A stretch of 64,000 bases of DNA from JAKIWV01 sp963773945 (GTDB taxonomy: Archaea > Thermoplasmatota > Thermoplasmata > Lutacidiplasmatales > UBA184): assembly GCA_963773945.1 (NCBI GenBank), contig CAVZDD010000005.1:806001-870000 (forward strand), in the 5' to 3' direction. A program made the position numbers and the translations under genes. Below, piece by piece: positions 8,767 to 18,307 of the stretch (the first letter of the stretch is position 1; each line of letters starts with the position of its first letter). The notes under the pieces are model-generated. The model had not been told where the DNA came from, did not search any database, and saw nothing but the letters and a program-made list of their open reading frames with translations.

Positions 8767-8982
8767 CTAGGATACCGGCCGGCCGTGCGCCGGACACGGC
8801 CGCTTCAGGCGACAGTAGCGGCAGTGCTCGGGCTTGACCGGTGGGATCGGTTTCTGGAGCCGGCCGTACTTCCGACGTGGCACGGTGATCGTTCGCGGGC
8901 AGACCGGGGAGTGCTCGAGCGCATCGTCGACCCCCGGGGATCTCGAGTATCGGGGAGAGCTTTTGAGCCGCCACGACTGCAA
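8767..8982 (-). CDS. Small putative zinc-binding protein
   Basis: A possible 71-residue protein from a TTG start, with GC-rich third codon positions throughout. Its C terminus has a short Cys cluster (EHCRYCRLKRPCPAHG: Cys, Cys, Cys, His) and a basic stretch (VPRRKYGRLQKPIPPVKP), which fits a small nucleic-acid-binding zinc protein. It lies head to head with the aldo/keto reductase gene start at 8989. No convincing promoter or ribosome binding site was seen, and a shorter version from GTG at 8883 is possible. I do not recognise the family. Confidence 0.4.
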   Translation of the reverse strand: MQSWRLKSSPRYSRSPGVDDALEHSPVCPRTITVPRRKYGRLQKPIPPVKPEHCRYCRLKRPCPAHGRPVS

Positions 8983-8988
8983 AGGACC

Positions 8989-10095
8989 GTGTCCCGGTTA
9001 TCGGGGGCGGCGACTCCCGCAGGCACCGGCCGGTTTGTTGAGCGGGCGGTCCAACACCACGAAATTCCGGCGACGCACTTCCGGGCGGCGCCGGGGGGTT
9101 TGCATCTCTCTTCGATGGGGCTGGGGACCTACATCGGCCCGCCGGACCGATTCACCGACGAAGCGGTGGAGCAGGCGACCCAACTCTGCTTGCAGTCCGG
9201 CCGGATCAACGTTCTCGATACGGCGATCAACTACCGGTATCAGCGGGCCGAGCGGTCGGTCGGTCGGGGTCTCGCTTGGGCCATCGATCATGGGCCCGTT
9301 CAACGGGACGAGGTCTTCGTGGCGACGAAATGTGGGTATCTCGCCCCGGATGGCGAGTCGAAGACGCCTCCGGACCGCTGGGTCGAGACCGAGCTGGTCG
9401 CCAAGGAGGTGCTCGACCCGGCCGACATCGTCGACGACTGTCACGCGATGAGCGTCTCGTATCTCCGGGACCAGTTCGAACGCAGTCGGGTCAATCTGTC
9501 CCTGGAGACCATCGACCTCCTCTACCTGCACAATGCGCCCGACGCCCAGCTCCCCGTGGTGGGCCACGACGAGTTCGCGCGTCGACTGGTCGAAGCGTTC
9601 AGGTTCCTCGAGGAGCTCCGGTCGGCCGGCCGGTTGGGCGCGTACGGGCTGGCGACGTGGGACTGCCTCCGGACTGCCCGGGGAACGGCCGGTTACTTCT
9701 CGGTCGAGGAAGCGGTCACCGTGGCCCGGGGAGTCGGCGGAGAGCACCACGGATTCCGTTTCATCCAGTTCCCGTTCAGCCTCGGCATGCCGGAGGCCGC
9801 CGTCCAGCGGAACCAGACCGTGAGGGGCGAGAAGGTCACGCTGTTCGATGCCGCGCATCGGCTGGGTCTCGGTTGCTTTACGAGCGTGCCCCTCCTGCAG
9901 GGCCAGCTCGCCCGGGTGGGGCCGGTCTCCGATGGCCTGTCCGCGGCTCAGACCGCCATCCAATTCGCCCGGTCCGCACCCGGAACCATCGGACCGCTCG
10001 TCGGACAAAAGGAACCGGTGCATCTCGCGGAGAACCTCAAGCTCGCCGGCCGCGCGCCGTGGGAACCCCACGAATTCCAGAGCTACTTGGCTTGA
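8989..10095 (+). CDS. Aldo/keto reductase
   Basis: An NAD(P)H-dependent oxidoreductase of the aldo/keto reductase superfamily, about 368 residues with a TIM-barrel pattern. The catalytic tetrad is visible: Asp and Tyr in NVLDTAINYRYQRAE, Lys in FVATKCGY, and His in LLYLHNAPD. The family start GTGRFVER...HFRAAPGGLHLSSMGLGTYIG begins close to the GTG at 8989, which is chosen; the frame is open further upstream, but that part is Arg-rich and unlike the family. The substrate is unknown. Its stop overlaps the convergent rad50 stop by 13 bases. Confidence 0.85.
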   Translation: MSRLSGAATPAGTGRFVERAVQHHEIPATHFRAAPGGLHLSSMGLGTYIGPPDRFTDEAVEQATQLCLQSGRINVLDTAINYRYQRAERSVGRGLAWAIDHGPVQRDEVFVATKCGYLAPDGESKTPPDRWVETELVAKEVLDPADIVDDCHAMSVSYLRDQFERSRVNLSLETIDLLYLHNAPDAQLPVVGHDEFARRLVEAFRFLEELRSAGRLGAYGLATWDCLRTARGTAGYFSVEEAVTVARGVGGEHHGFRFIQFPFSLGMPEAAVQRNQTVRGEKVTLFDAAHRLGLGCFTSVPLLQGQLARVGPVSDGLSAAQTAIQFARSAPGTIGPLVGQKEPVHLAENLKLAGRAPWEPHEFQSYLA

Positions 10096-12764
10096 GACGG
10101 AGCCTCCCCCAACGCCACCGCGTCGAGGTCGGACAGTCGCCGGATCCTCCGGCGGCGCGGGGTTGGGGCCTGTGGCCCGGGGGGAGCGTGACTCGTAAGT
10201 GTCGATGGGGGGCCGGTTTCGGGAAGTCGGTCGATTTCCTCGATCAACGACACCCCGTCCTTCTTCCGTACCCGGACCACGCGGTCCGCGATTCCTTCGA
10301 GCTGGCGTTCGTGGGAGACGAGGATCACCTGCGGAAGACCGAGGCTCTCGAGCAGGTCTCCCATGCGGAGCGTCTGTTCCTGGGAGAACCCCTCCGTCGG
10401 TTCGTCCAGTATGAGGGTTTCGAGGGCGAGGCGGCCCGCGTCCCGGACCGTCCGGCCGAGCGCCAACCTGTAGGCGAGCGCGAGGGCGGTCCGTTCGCCG
10501 CCACTAAGCGCTTCCGCCGGGGTGGGCTGACCCGCAATATCGACCCACGGAGCGAACGTCTCGTCGACCCGGGCGTTCAGGGATGGGTCGTCCACGAGCG
10601 CGGCGAAATACTGGGCGAACCAGCGCTCGAACTGGAGGCGCCCCTGCTGCAACCGTCGGCGCTCGAGCTCGAGCATCGCGTTCCGGAACTGTTTGTCGAT
10701 CCAATCGGCCAAGCCGCGGAGTTCCGACGACTGACGGTCTAGCGCCTCCCGCTCGCGTAGACGTCGAGCGAGGTCTTCGAGGCGGGTCGTGGCTTCGACG
10801 GCCCGGCCGCGCGGCTCAACGGCGTCTCGAAGGAGCGACTCGAGGGTTTTCCCGAGCGCGTCCACGCGGGTCCGGCCGTCGCTCCACCTTTCTTCAAGGT
10901 CATTGGGCGCTGGGAGTCGCGCCCTCGCGACGGCGATCTGGCCGAGGACCTCCGCCCGGGTCGTTTCTCGTTCCGCGGCATTCCGCGCTCGCGTGTCGAT
11001 CTCGGCCTGAACCTCGGGAATCTGTCGCAGGAGCGCCGCCAAGCGTTCCTTCCGGGCCGCCAGCAGGCGGGCGTGATCTTCCGCCGCCCGGAGGTCCCGT
11101 TCGATGGTCGCGAGATCCGTCTGCGCGGGCTCGTAGGCGGTGAGCTGCTGCTCCAGCGCCTCGCGACGTGTGTCGAGAGCGGCCTTCTCCCCTTCGAGCT
11201 GGGACTCGAGCCGGTGTTCCGCCTCGCTCCGGAGGCGTACCGCGTCTTCTCGCTGCCGGAGCTCCGTCCGACGAGCGTGCAGCTCCACCCACCGGTCATG
11301 CAATCGTTCGTGTTCGACCTGGGTCAACATTCGCTGATCCGCGGCGTGGAGACGTTGCGTCGCGGTCTCCACTTCGACCTGGAGGCCGCTGACGAGCGTT
11401 TCCTGTTCGCGCCGGTGCGCCTCGAACTCGGACGGCTCAACGGAACGGTGGCATCGTGGACACACGCCGTCTCGAACGATCTCCCCGAGTTCGCTGAGCT
11501 CCGCGGTGGCTGTCGCCCATCGGCGGTCGAAGTCTTGCCGCTGGTCTTCCAACTGGTTCCGCTCGGCCGCGAGTTGCAACGGGGCGCGGGGGTCGGGCGG
11601 CCGAGGTTCTTCGACGGGGGGGCTCGCATCGGCGCGCGCGCGGTCCGCTTGGACCTTTTCGAGTTCGTGTCGGGTCGCCTGGAGTCGTGCCTTGAGCTCT
11701 CGATCCCGTTCGGTCCACAGGACGAGCTGCTCGGCCACCATGAAGGTCTGCCCGCGGAGTCCTTCCAGTCCGGAGAGTCGATGGGCGGCTTCGTCCCGAC
11801 GCGTTCGAAGTGGTCCCACGGCGAGCGCGTTCTCCTCTTCCGAAGAGTAACCGGTGGATTCCCGGACCCGGTCGGCTTCGAGCCGCCCGAGATGTTCGCG
11901 CGCGGCCCCGACCGCGGCCTGGTCCTGCTGGATACTTCGCTCCAGTTCTCGCGCTAACCGCTCCTGGTGCGCGACCGCTTCCCGAACGGCGGCCGATTCC
12001 CGTCGCAGAACTTCGAGCTCTTCCAGAGAAACCCGGGCCCGGCGGACTTCGTCCCGCAGTTTCTGTTCCCGACCGTCCAGGGCCAGGATCTGCTGTTGCG
12101 CGACCCCGGCCTGGTCCCTCCATCGGGCGGCCTCGTCCTCCACCCCGCGATGCCGGGCGGCCTGTTCGAGGAGCGTGGCCGCCCGTTCCTGGAGGGCCCG
12201 GGTCATTCCACGGGCGTTCTCCCCGGCGAGGCGGTACTGCTCGACGCCCAGGGCCTTCCGGACCGTCTCCATTCGGGCGTCCACGTCCGGGTCGAGGACA
12301 TCCCGCATTCGTTCCTGGGCGAGATACACCGCCCACCGCCACACATCCGAGTGTGCTCGCGGGTTCGGATTATCCGGAAAACCGAGCAGTTCGATCGTGC
12401 GTCGCCGGAGTTCCGTGGCGGAGTACGCGGCGCGTTGTCCATCGACGGCGAGGGAATTCTCCGTGGGCTCGAAGGTATCCCGACCCTTTCGGGCCTTGCG
12501 CACGAATCGACGGCGGAGTTCCCACCGATGGGTTCCATCGGTCAGCGTAAGGGACACTTCGGCGTCCTTCGCGCCGTGGCGCACCAAATATCCGGGGTCC
12601 ACCTCGGCAAATCCGAAGAGGGCCATTTCCATCGCATAGAGGAGTGAGGTCTTTCCGGAGCCGATGTCTCCCGTGAGCAGGGTGGTCCCCGGGTCGAGAT
12701 TGAGGTCGGCCGTCCGGTAGCTTCGGAGGTTCCGGAGCCCGACGTGGGCGATCCGCATCGTCAT
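10083..12764 (-). CDS. rad50: DNA double-strand break repair ATPase Rad50
   Basis: 893 residues with SMC-type layout: an N-terminal ATP-binding half with Walker A (GDIGSGKTSLL, residues about 32-42), long coiled-coil arms rich in Glu, Arg and Leu, a zinc hook CPRC at about residue 436, the second coiled coil, and a C-terminal half with the signature ALSGGERTALALAYRLALG and Walker B LETLILDEPTEGF. It works with Mre11 in sensing and processing DNA ends. Its ATG overlaps the mre11 stop by 4 bases (ATGA), so translation is coupled. The start MTMRIAHVGLRNLRSY is family-typical. Confidence 0.95.
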   Translation of the reverse strand: MTMRIAHVGLRNLRSYRTADLNLDPGTTLLTGDIGSGKTSLLYAMEMALFGFAEVDPGYLVRHGAKDAEVSLTLTDGTHRWELRRRFVRKARKGRDTFEPTENSLAVDGQRAAYSATELRRRTIELLGFPDNPNPRAHSDVWRWAVYLAQERMRDVLDPDVDARMETVRKALGVEQYRLAGENARGMTRALQERAATLLEQAARHRGVEDEAARWRDQAGVAQQQILALDGREQKLRDEVRRARVSLEELEVLRRESAAVREAVAHQERLARELERSIQQDQAAVGAAREHLGRLEADRVRESTGYSSEEENALAVGPLRTRRDEAAHRLSGLEGLRGQTFMVAEQLVLWTERDRELKARLQATRHELEKVQADRARADASPPVEEPRPPDPRAPLQLAAERNQLEDQRQDFDRRWATATAELSELGEIVRDGVCPRCHRSVEPSEFEAHRREQETLVSGLQVEVETATQRLHAADQRMLTQVEHERLHDRWVELHARRTELRQREDAVRLRSEAEHRLESQLEGEKAALDTRREALEQQLTAYEPAQTDLATIERDLRAAEDHARLLAARKERLAALLRQIPEVQAEIDTRARNAAERETTRAEVLGQIAVARARLPAPNDLEERWSDGRTRVDALGKTLESLLRDAVEPRGRAVEATTRLEDLARRLREREALDRQSSELRGLADWIDKQFRNAMLELERRRLQQGRLQFERWFAQYFAALVDDPSLNARVDETFAPWVDIAGQPTPAEALSGGERTALALAYRLALGRTVRDAGRLALETLILDEPTEGFSQEQTLRMGDLLESLGLPQVILVSHERQLEGIADRVVRVRKKDGVSLIEEIDRLPETGPPSTLTSHAPPGPQAPTPRRRRIRRLSDLDAVALGEAPSQAK

Positions 12765-14059
12765 GGGGCGTCGGCCTCCGTCGCCGGGCGGCGCACCCCC
12801 AGGACCCGCAGACCCGCGTTCACCCGGGCCGTCCGATAGTCCTCCTTCGCCTCGCCGTCGCCGGGGGGGGTGCCGAGTTCCCGGACGAGCTCACGAATCC
12901 GCCGCGAGGCTTCCTCGGGGGAAAGGCCCGGAAGAGGGAGTGGCGTCAAGCTCCCGAGTGTCTCCAGCACGAGGTCCTCGAGCTGGGTCTCGGTCTCGGG
13001 CCCCGCGACCCGATCGCTCGTGCCGGGGGCGAGGTCCGCCACATCCCAGTGGACGCTCGCAGCGCCCCGAGCGGCGGCATCGGAACTGGAATCTTGGAGG
13101 CCAAGTTCCGCGGCCCGCGTCGCATCGCTCACGCCCGTCAGATGCGGGAAGAGGAGCACCCCGGGAACGGAGTGGGCCCGCACCTCGTCGCGGACCGTCG
13201 TACGGGCCTCGTCGGCGGACTTTCCGGAAAGGTCGACATCGAACACGTCGACGCTTCCCGGACGGAGCGTCTCCACAAACTCTAGGGACGGAACCCCGGA
13301 CCGGACCGTCACGACCACGAGACCACGGTGGCTCCGGCCGGCGGCCCCTTGGACGATGTCGGGAAGGCTAGTCCCGAAGACGGCTCCGGGGTTGACCAGG
13401 AGGCCCCCGGATGGTCCCAGTCCGGTGTAGCTGGCGTGGATATGGCCGCCCGCGTAATAATCCGCGTCGGGCGGCAAGTCGGCCCGGCTGACTCCCCGTA
13501 CGTGTGCCTGGAGTCCCGGGGGAAGGTACTCTTGAACCGCGGCGTGGAACATGAAGACGTGGAAGCCAGGGGTTCGGACGTAGTCCGACGGGTCCATCGA
13601 TCGATAGTATTCGCGGTCGAGTCCGTGAGACCGACCGGAGATCCCAGCGATGACGGCACCGGTCGGCGCGTCGATCAGGAACGGAAGCTTCCACCGTTCC
13701 TCGCCCGAACGGACCGCTTCCGGCGCGACGCGGACGAATAGTCCGGTTTCCGCAAGGACATCCAGCCAGCTGGTCCGATGGGCCACGTAGTCATGGGACC
13801 CAAAAATCACGTACACCCGGACCCCCCGGTCCGCCAGGTCGCGCAGGGCGGCGGCGATCGGAGCCACCTCGTCGGGGTCCGGCACCGGAGTGTGGAACAA
13901 GTCGCCCGAGATGACAAGGAAATCCGCGGACCGCTCGGTCACCGTTCGGAGCGCCGCGAGGACGCTCTCCCGGAGCGCGGCTCGTACCGCGGGGTCGCGC
14001 GGCCACGCGCCGACGTGCGCATCGGCGAGGTGCGCAAAGACGAAGTCTCGCGGGGCCAC
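12761..14059 (-). CDS. mre11: DNA double-strand break repair nuclease Mre11
   Basis: A metallophosphoesterase nuclease, about 432 residues. Metal-binding motifs in order: DAHVG (HLADAHVGAW), ISGDLFHTP (GDxxH), FGSHDY (the usual GNHD with Ser for Asn), and GGHIHASY. The frame is open to 14140, but the residues before GTG 14059 are Arg/Pro-rich and unlike Mre11; AGGGGG seven bases before this GTG is a reasonable ribosome binding site. The C-terminal 100 residues would carry the Rad50-binding part. It is the middle gene of a three-gene minus-strand operon, 10 bases after the small membrane protein gene and 4 bases overlapping rad50. Confidence 0.93.
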   Translation of the reverse strand: MAPRDFVFAHLADAHVGAWPRDPAVRAALRESVLAALRTVTERSADFLVISGDLFHTPVPDPDEVAPIAAALRDLADRGVRVYVIFGSHDYVAHRTSWLDVLAETGLFVRVAPEAVRSGEERWKLPFLIDAPTGAVIAGISGRSHGLDREYYRSMDPSDYVRTPGFHVFMFHAAVQEYLPPGLQAHVRGVSRADLPPDADYYAGGHIHASYTGLGPSGGLLVNPGAVFGTSLPDIVQGAAGRSHRGLVVVTVRSGVPSLEFVETLRPGSVDVFDVDLSGKSADEARTTVRDEVRAHSVPGVLLFPHLTGVSDATRAAELGLQDSSSDAAARGAASVHWDVADLAPGTSDRVAGPETETQLEDLVLETLGSLTPLPLPGLSPEEASRRIRELVRELGTPPGDGEAKEDYRTARVNAGLRVLGVRRPATEADAP

Positions 14060-14069
14060 GGGACGCCCC

Positions 14070-14531
14070 CTAGGATCGTCCGCTACCCGGAGCTGTGGTC
14101 GAGGGGCGGGTCGGCGCAGAGGGTGCCGGCGCCTGGGCACGCTTCATCAGGGCGGCGAGGAGGCCGGCTCCGAGGGCCAGGAACAGCAGGCCTTCGCCCC
14201 ACGGGTCGAGATTTTCGACGGCCGCAATGGCGGCCGGGGTGACGGTCGTGGCTCGAGGGGGAGTCCGCGCTGCCATTCGCGACGCGGCGGAGGCGGGGGA
14301 GGCGGCCGCGGCGGCGAGGGCGTTGGAGCGCGCCATGAGGACCTGCACCTGGCGCCGTTGGATCGCAAAAAGCTCGGTCGCCTCCTCCATCGTGATCTGA
14401 CGGTTCCGGAGTCGGCTCACGAGGTAGGGGTAGCGGGGGGCACCCACCGGCTCCTCGGCCTCCTCGACCGGGGGCGGGGGAGGAGGGGACGGGGCCGACG
14501 GAGGGTTGCCGCCGTAGGCTGGGTTGTACAC
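14070..14531 (-). CDS. Small tail-anchored membrane protein in the mre11-rad50 operon
   Basis: 153 residues from a GTG start. The N terminus is Pro-rich (PSAPSPPPPPPVEE). A conserved-looking central helix (YPYLVSRLRNRQITMEEATELFAIQRRQVQVL) resembles a short oligomerisation or SHOCT-like segment, and an Ala-rich linker leads to one hydrophobic stretch (WGEGLLFLALGAGLLAALM) near the C terminus. That makes it probably tail-anchored with the N-terminal part in the cytoplasm. Its tight spacing before mre11 suggests co-transcription. Function is unknown. Confidence 0.6.
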   Translation of the reverse strand: MYNPAYGGNPPSAPSPPPPPPVEEAEEPVGAPRYPYLVSRLRNRQITMEEATELFAIQRRQVQVLMARSNALAAAAASPASAASRMAARTPPRATTVTPAAIAAVENLDPWGEGLLFLALGAGLLAALMKRAQAPAPSAPTRPSTTAPGSGRS

Positions 14532-14644
14532 AGACGCCTCGGAGGGTTCGATGCCTCGGTCCTATTCAAGCGTTCTCGGCCGGTCGGGGGTCGGCGTCCA
14601 GCGCGCGGGGAGGAGTTATAGGTGGATGCGGGCGTTTCTCGGCT

Positions 14645-15013
14645 ATGCCCCCTACCTCCGCTCCTTCGCCGCCGGACGATACCCCACGTCGCCACCTCCA
14701 CGTTCGGCTCGCGGACGACCACGCCTCAATCTTCGACCACGTCACAGAGTACCTTCAAGAGGCTGGCAAGGCGCCGGATTGGTACTGGCGGACCGCCGGC
14801 CGGCTCGAGGGCGAGGAAGATGCCGAAAACCTGGAGGAGCTATTGTTCAGCGCGTTCGAGGCGGGCGCTTCGCTCGCCCACGACCATCCGGAGGAGCTGC
14901 GCTTTGATTGGGTGACCGACGACGAGTGCGAGCGCCAGCGGCAGGCCGAGGAGAAAGGCAACCAACGCGACGACGCCCGCAAGGAACGCACTTCGCTGAG
15001 TCATTACGCGTAA
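14645..15013 (+). CDS. Small acidic protein, function unknown
   Basis: 122 residues, soluble and acidic in the middle (GRLEGEEDAENLEELLFSAFEAG), with many His, Glu and Trp residues (DWYWRTAGR). It looks like an alpha-helical cytosolic protein. A weak TATA-like GTTATAGG about 28 bases before the ATG at 14645 would give a leaderless message. It is transcribed away from the mre11 operon and converges with the SDR pair. I do not recognise the family. Confidence 0.6.
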   Translation: MPPTSAPSPPDDTPRRHLHVRLADDHASIFDHVTEYLQEAGKAPDWYWRTAGRLEGEEDAENLEELLFSAFEAGASLAHDHPEELRFDWVTDDECERQRQAEEKGNQRDDARKERTSLSHYA

Positions 15014-15038
15014 ACCGTGTTCCGCCGGTGAAGGCGGA

Positions 15039-15824
15039 CTATTCGGACGCGGGTTCGTCGACCCGCCAGTGGAGACTCTGCCCCCCGTCGACCACCAGGA
15101 CTTGTCCGGTGATAAAGCGCGCCAGGTCGGAGGCGAGAAACAGGATCGCGGATGCGATGTCGTCGGGACGTCCCCAGCGGAGCAGCGGGGTGGTCGCGCG
15201 GATCCGTTCGAACGATGTTCGGTCGGTCTGCTCCGCCCGGGTCATGTCCGTCTCCACCCAGCCCGGCGCCACGGCGTTGACGCGGACCTCGGGAGCCATC
15301 GCCAGCGCCAGGCAACGCGTCAGCATCGCGAGGCCGGCTTTCGACGCGCTGTAGGGCAGCTCCTGGGTCGACGGGACGAGCCCCGAAATCGACGAGGTCG
15401 AGATGAAGGTCCCTCGGGCTTCCCGGAGCGCGCTTTCGGCGGCCTGTGCGAGCTCGAACGGCCCGACCAGATTCGTCTCCAAGGTCCGGATCCAGGAGTC
15501 GTGGTCCACCGCTTGCAGCGCGCCTGGTTCCGCGATCCCGGCGTTGGCCACCACGATGTCGAGTCGCCCCTTCCAGCTCCGGCCGAGGGCGACGAGCTCC
15601 CGCAGCGCCCCCGGCGTCCGCACGTCGCTTCGAACCATCTCCGCTTCTCGGCCCATCGATCGAATCGCCTGGGCCACGGTGTTCACTGCCGTCTCGTCGC
15701 GGCGATAATGGAGGACGAGGTCGGCCCCCGCGCCCGCGAACGCTAGAGCGGTGGCGCGTCCGATGCCGCGAGAGCTCCCGGTAACGATCGCGACGCGCCC
15801 TCGGAGCGGGGACTCGACGCTCAT
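15039..15824 (-). CDS. Short-chain dehydrogenase/reductase (second of a tandem pair)
   Basis: 261 residues with the classical SDR pattern: cofactor motif VTGSSRGIGRA near the N terminus, NAG (VVANAGIAEPG), active-site Ser in STSSISGLV, and YSASKAG with the catalytic Tyr and Lys. The C-terminal ITGQVLVVDGG is typical of FabG-like enzymes. ATG at 15824 overlaps the stop of the upstream SDR gene (ATGA). The two proteins are clearly related to each other, so the pair probably arose by duplication and may form a heteromer or act in sequence on one compound. The substrate is unknown. Confidence 0.85.
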   Translation of the reverse strand: MSVESPLRGRVAIVTGSSRGIGRATALAFAGAGADLVLHYRRDETAVNTVAQAIRSMGREAEMVRSDVRTPGALRELVALGRSWKGRLDIVVANAGIAEPGALQAVDHDSWIRTLETNLVGPFELAQAAESALREARGTFISTSSISGLVPSTQELPYSASKAGLAMLTRCLALAMAPEVRVNAVAPGWVETDMTRAEQTDRTSFERIRATTPLLRWGRPDDIASAILFLASDLARFITGQVLVVDGGQSLHWRVDEPASE

Positions 15825-16573
15825 TCGAGACCGATGCCCCCATCGACGAGCAGGACGGCTCCAGTGATCCACGAAGCTTCGTCACTGAGCAGAAACCGTA
15901 CTGCCGGGGCGATATCCGCCGGTTCCCCCCAGCGGCCCAGAGCGGTGACCCGCTCGACATGGTGCCGGAACGACGGGTCCTCGTGCCCGCCGCGATTCAT
16001 ATCGGTCCGAATGAAACCGGGGGCGACAGTGTTCACCCGCACCTTGGGCGCCAGCTCGAGCGCGAGGGCTCGCCCCATTTGTTCGATCGCCGCTTTGGAA
16101 GCTTGGTAGGGAACGGCGCCGGGAGAGGCCCGGGTAGCCAGAATCGAGGAAACCAGCACGACCGCCGCGTGGGAGGACCGCTCGAGCAGCGGGAGCGCGC
16201 GCTGCACGGTACGGAAGGCACCTCGCAGGTTCGTCCCGAGCATGGCATCCCAGTCGACCTCCGTCACCTGGGAGGTGGCGGGTCCGGCGTACACCCCCGC
16301 GTTCGCCACCACGAAATCGAGCTGGGGAGACCACCGCCGGACATCCTGGAGCAGCTTCACCACCGCCTGGGGGTCGGAGACGTCAGCCGCGAACGTTCCG
16401 AAGGCCCCGGGAGCCGACCCCAAGGAGCGAGCAAACTCGCGAAACTCGGGAGAAATGGTCCGGGCCTGCAAAGCGAGACGCGCCCCCGCTCCCGCCAGGT
16501 CCCTCGCAATCGCCTGGCCGATTCCCCGCGAGGCGCCCGTAACGAGGCCGACCCGGCCCTCGAGCGAGAACAC
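15821..16573 (-). CDS. Short-chain dehydrogenase/reductase (first of a tandem pair)
   Basis: 250 residues, FabG-like SDR. Cofactor motif VTGASRGIGQA, NAG (VVANAGVYAGP), active-site Ser in LVSSILAT, and YQASKAA with the catalytic Tyr and Lys; the end is ITGAVLLVDGG. It is the promoter-proximal gene of a two-gene operon with the next SDR. No clear TATA box was found before its ATG. The reaction, NAD(P)-dependent oxidation or reduction of an alcohol/ketone, follows from the family; the substrate does not. Confidence 0.85.
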   Translation of the reverse strand: MFSLEGRVGLVTGASRGIGQAIARDLAGAGARLALQARTISPEFREFARSLGSAPGAFGTFAADVSDPQAVVKLLQDVRRWSPQLDFVVANAGVYAGPATSQVTEVDWDAMLGTNLRGAFRTVQRALPLLERSSHAAVVLVSSILATRASPGAVPYQASKAAIEQMGRALALELAPKVRVNTVAPGFIRTDMNRGGHEDPSFRHHVERVTALGRWGEPADIAPAVRFLLSDEASWITGAVLLVDGGIGLE

Positions 16574-16722
16574 GGTCTCCGCACGACCGACCCGCTACAT
16601 CCGTTCTAGGGAAGGTTGAGCAGGCCCACGGGCTCCTCAATACTAATATCACGTCGAATGCCTAACAGGGGTAGATTCTCAGGCTGCGGGGGACGCGGCG
16701 TCCCTGAGGATTCCGAGTATCG

Positions 16723-18261
16723 ATGCCGGGCGCGCGGAAGAAGTCGGCTGTTCCCCAACCCGCTGCGCACCGGGAAGCTCCCCCCCCTTCCTCTGCTCCG
16801 CCCCCCTTCGAGAGCGTGGGGGATTGGCATCTTCCGACGGAGATTCGTCGCTTCTTCCGAAGCCGGATCGGCCAATCCCTTTTGATCCGCGGGGCGCCCG
16901 GTACCGGAAAGACGACCTTCGCCCTGAGCCTGCTCGCCGGGCTGAAGACACCGGGGTTCTACGTTTCGACGCGGGTCTTCTATCCCGAACTCGTTGAGCA
17001 CTATCCGTGGCTTCAGGACCAACTTCCCGAGGACCACGTGGTCGACGCCGAGGCCCTGTGGCCGGGCGCCGAGGGCCGAAAGGAGTATTCGACGCTGATC
17101 CGACAGTTCACCCAGATGACTCCTGAGTCGGAGGAATTCGCGCAGTTGGACCGGTTCCTTACCCTCCCGCCGGGAGTTCAGGAGGTGTTCAGCCGGTTGC
17201 CCGCGGGCGATCGCTCCGCCCTGGTAATCGATAGTTGGGACGGGCTCATCGAGCCGTACCTGGGGACCGCCGGGGAGCCCCTCAGCAGCGTGCACCGACT
17301 CCGGCTTGAGAACGCCCTCATCTCGGTCCTATCGAAGGCCAACGTCCACACGATCCTCATCAACGAAACCGCCGCGTTCACGGCGCTCGAGTACCTCGTG
17401 CACGGCGTCATCGAACTCCGCCGGGACGACTACGAGGGGATGGTGCTGCGCGAGCTCCTTTACCACAAGTTACGGGGAGTGCCCCTCCATTCGAGTTCGA
17501 TCATGTACTCGCTCGAGGGGGCGCGGTTCACGGCGGTCCCCCGACGATTCCCCCGGGCCGACGATGTGCCGGTGGAACCGTTCCAGGTTCGAGAGAACCC
17601 GGCCTACGGCCTGTCGAGCGGGCTGGCCGAACTCGACCGAACGATCGGTCCCTTGGCCGCTACGATGCCCGTGCTCTTCGAGTATGACCCGCACGTGGAA
17701 CGAAGCTCGCTCCGTCCCATGGTCGAGTACATGGTGGCCCAAGCCATCCGGAGCGGCTGGGAGGTGACGCTGATGGCGGACGCCCCCTTCTCCTTCGGCT
17801 CCTTCATCGCGGAGATGGAGAAACTGGTCCCCCGGGCGATGCTCCTCGAGCATCTCAACTCGTTCAACCCCCCCCCGCTGGTCGCGTCCGGAACCCCCAC
17901 ACCCCCGGCGACGCGTCAACTGATCGAACAGCTCAAGGAATCGATCACGACCAAGTCCCTGGTCGCTATCGTGCTCAATTCCTTGGAGTCCGCGTTCGGT
18001 AGCCGGGCGGAGTTCGTGGATGCCGTCAACTCCCTGTCTAGCCGCGCTCACGAGCGGGGCGGGATCCTGGTCTACACCGTCGCGAGCTCGGTGGCCGGGC
18101 TGGACGAAATCGCCTCGGCGGTCCGGGGACACTTCCGTTTCATCAGTCACCGGCGCACGACGCTCATGTATGGGGTTCGGCCCTCCACGCCGGCACTCGC
18201 GATGCTCACGAACAACGTCCGGGGCGAAGCGCCCAGCGTATGGCTGCTTCCCATTCGTTGA
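16723..18261 (+). CDS. RecA/KaiC-superfamily ATPase (GvpD-like)
   Basis: 512 residues. After a Pro-rich N terminus, a RecA-like P-loop ATPase domain has Walker A GAPGTGKTTF (about residue 58) and Walker B ALVIDSWD (about residue 167). A second, P-loop-lacking domain occupies the C-terminal half (from about LAELDRTIGPL). The layout resembles archaeal KaiC/Rad55-like proteins and GvpD. Such proteins often act in signalling or gene control rather than repair. AT-rich sequence near 16635-16650 may hold the promoter. It converges with the pyrophosphatase gene. The specific role is unknown. Confidence 0.7.
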   Translation: MPGARKKSAVPQPAAHREAPPPSSAPPPFESVGDWHLPTEIRRFFRSRIGQSLLIRGAPGTGKTTFALSLLAGLKTPGFYVSTRVFYPELVEHYPWLQDQLPEDHVVDAEALWPGAEGRKEYSTLIRQFTQMTPESEEFAQLDRFLTLPPGVQEVFSRLPAGDRSALVIDSWDGLIEPYLGTAGEPLSSVHRLRLENALISVLSKANVHTILINETAAFTALEYLVHGVIELRRDDYEGMVLRELLYHKLRGVPLHSSSIMYSLEGARFTAVPRRFPRADDVPVEPFQVRENPAYGLSSGLAELDRTIGPLAATMPVLFEYDPHVERSSLRPMVEYMVAQAIRSGWEVTLMADAPFSFGSFIAEMEKLVPRAMLLEHLNSFNPPPLVASGTPTPPATRQLIEQLKESITTKSLVAIVLNSLESAFGSRAEFVDAVNSLSSRAHERGGILVYTVASSVAGLDEIASAVRGHFRFISHRRTTLMYGVRPSTPALAMLTNNVRGEAPSVWLLPIR

Positions 18262-18307
18262 GCTCCGAGGGTTCCGCGCCGCGGGAGTTGGGCCCCGAGG
18301 AGTCGGC

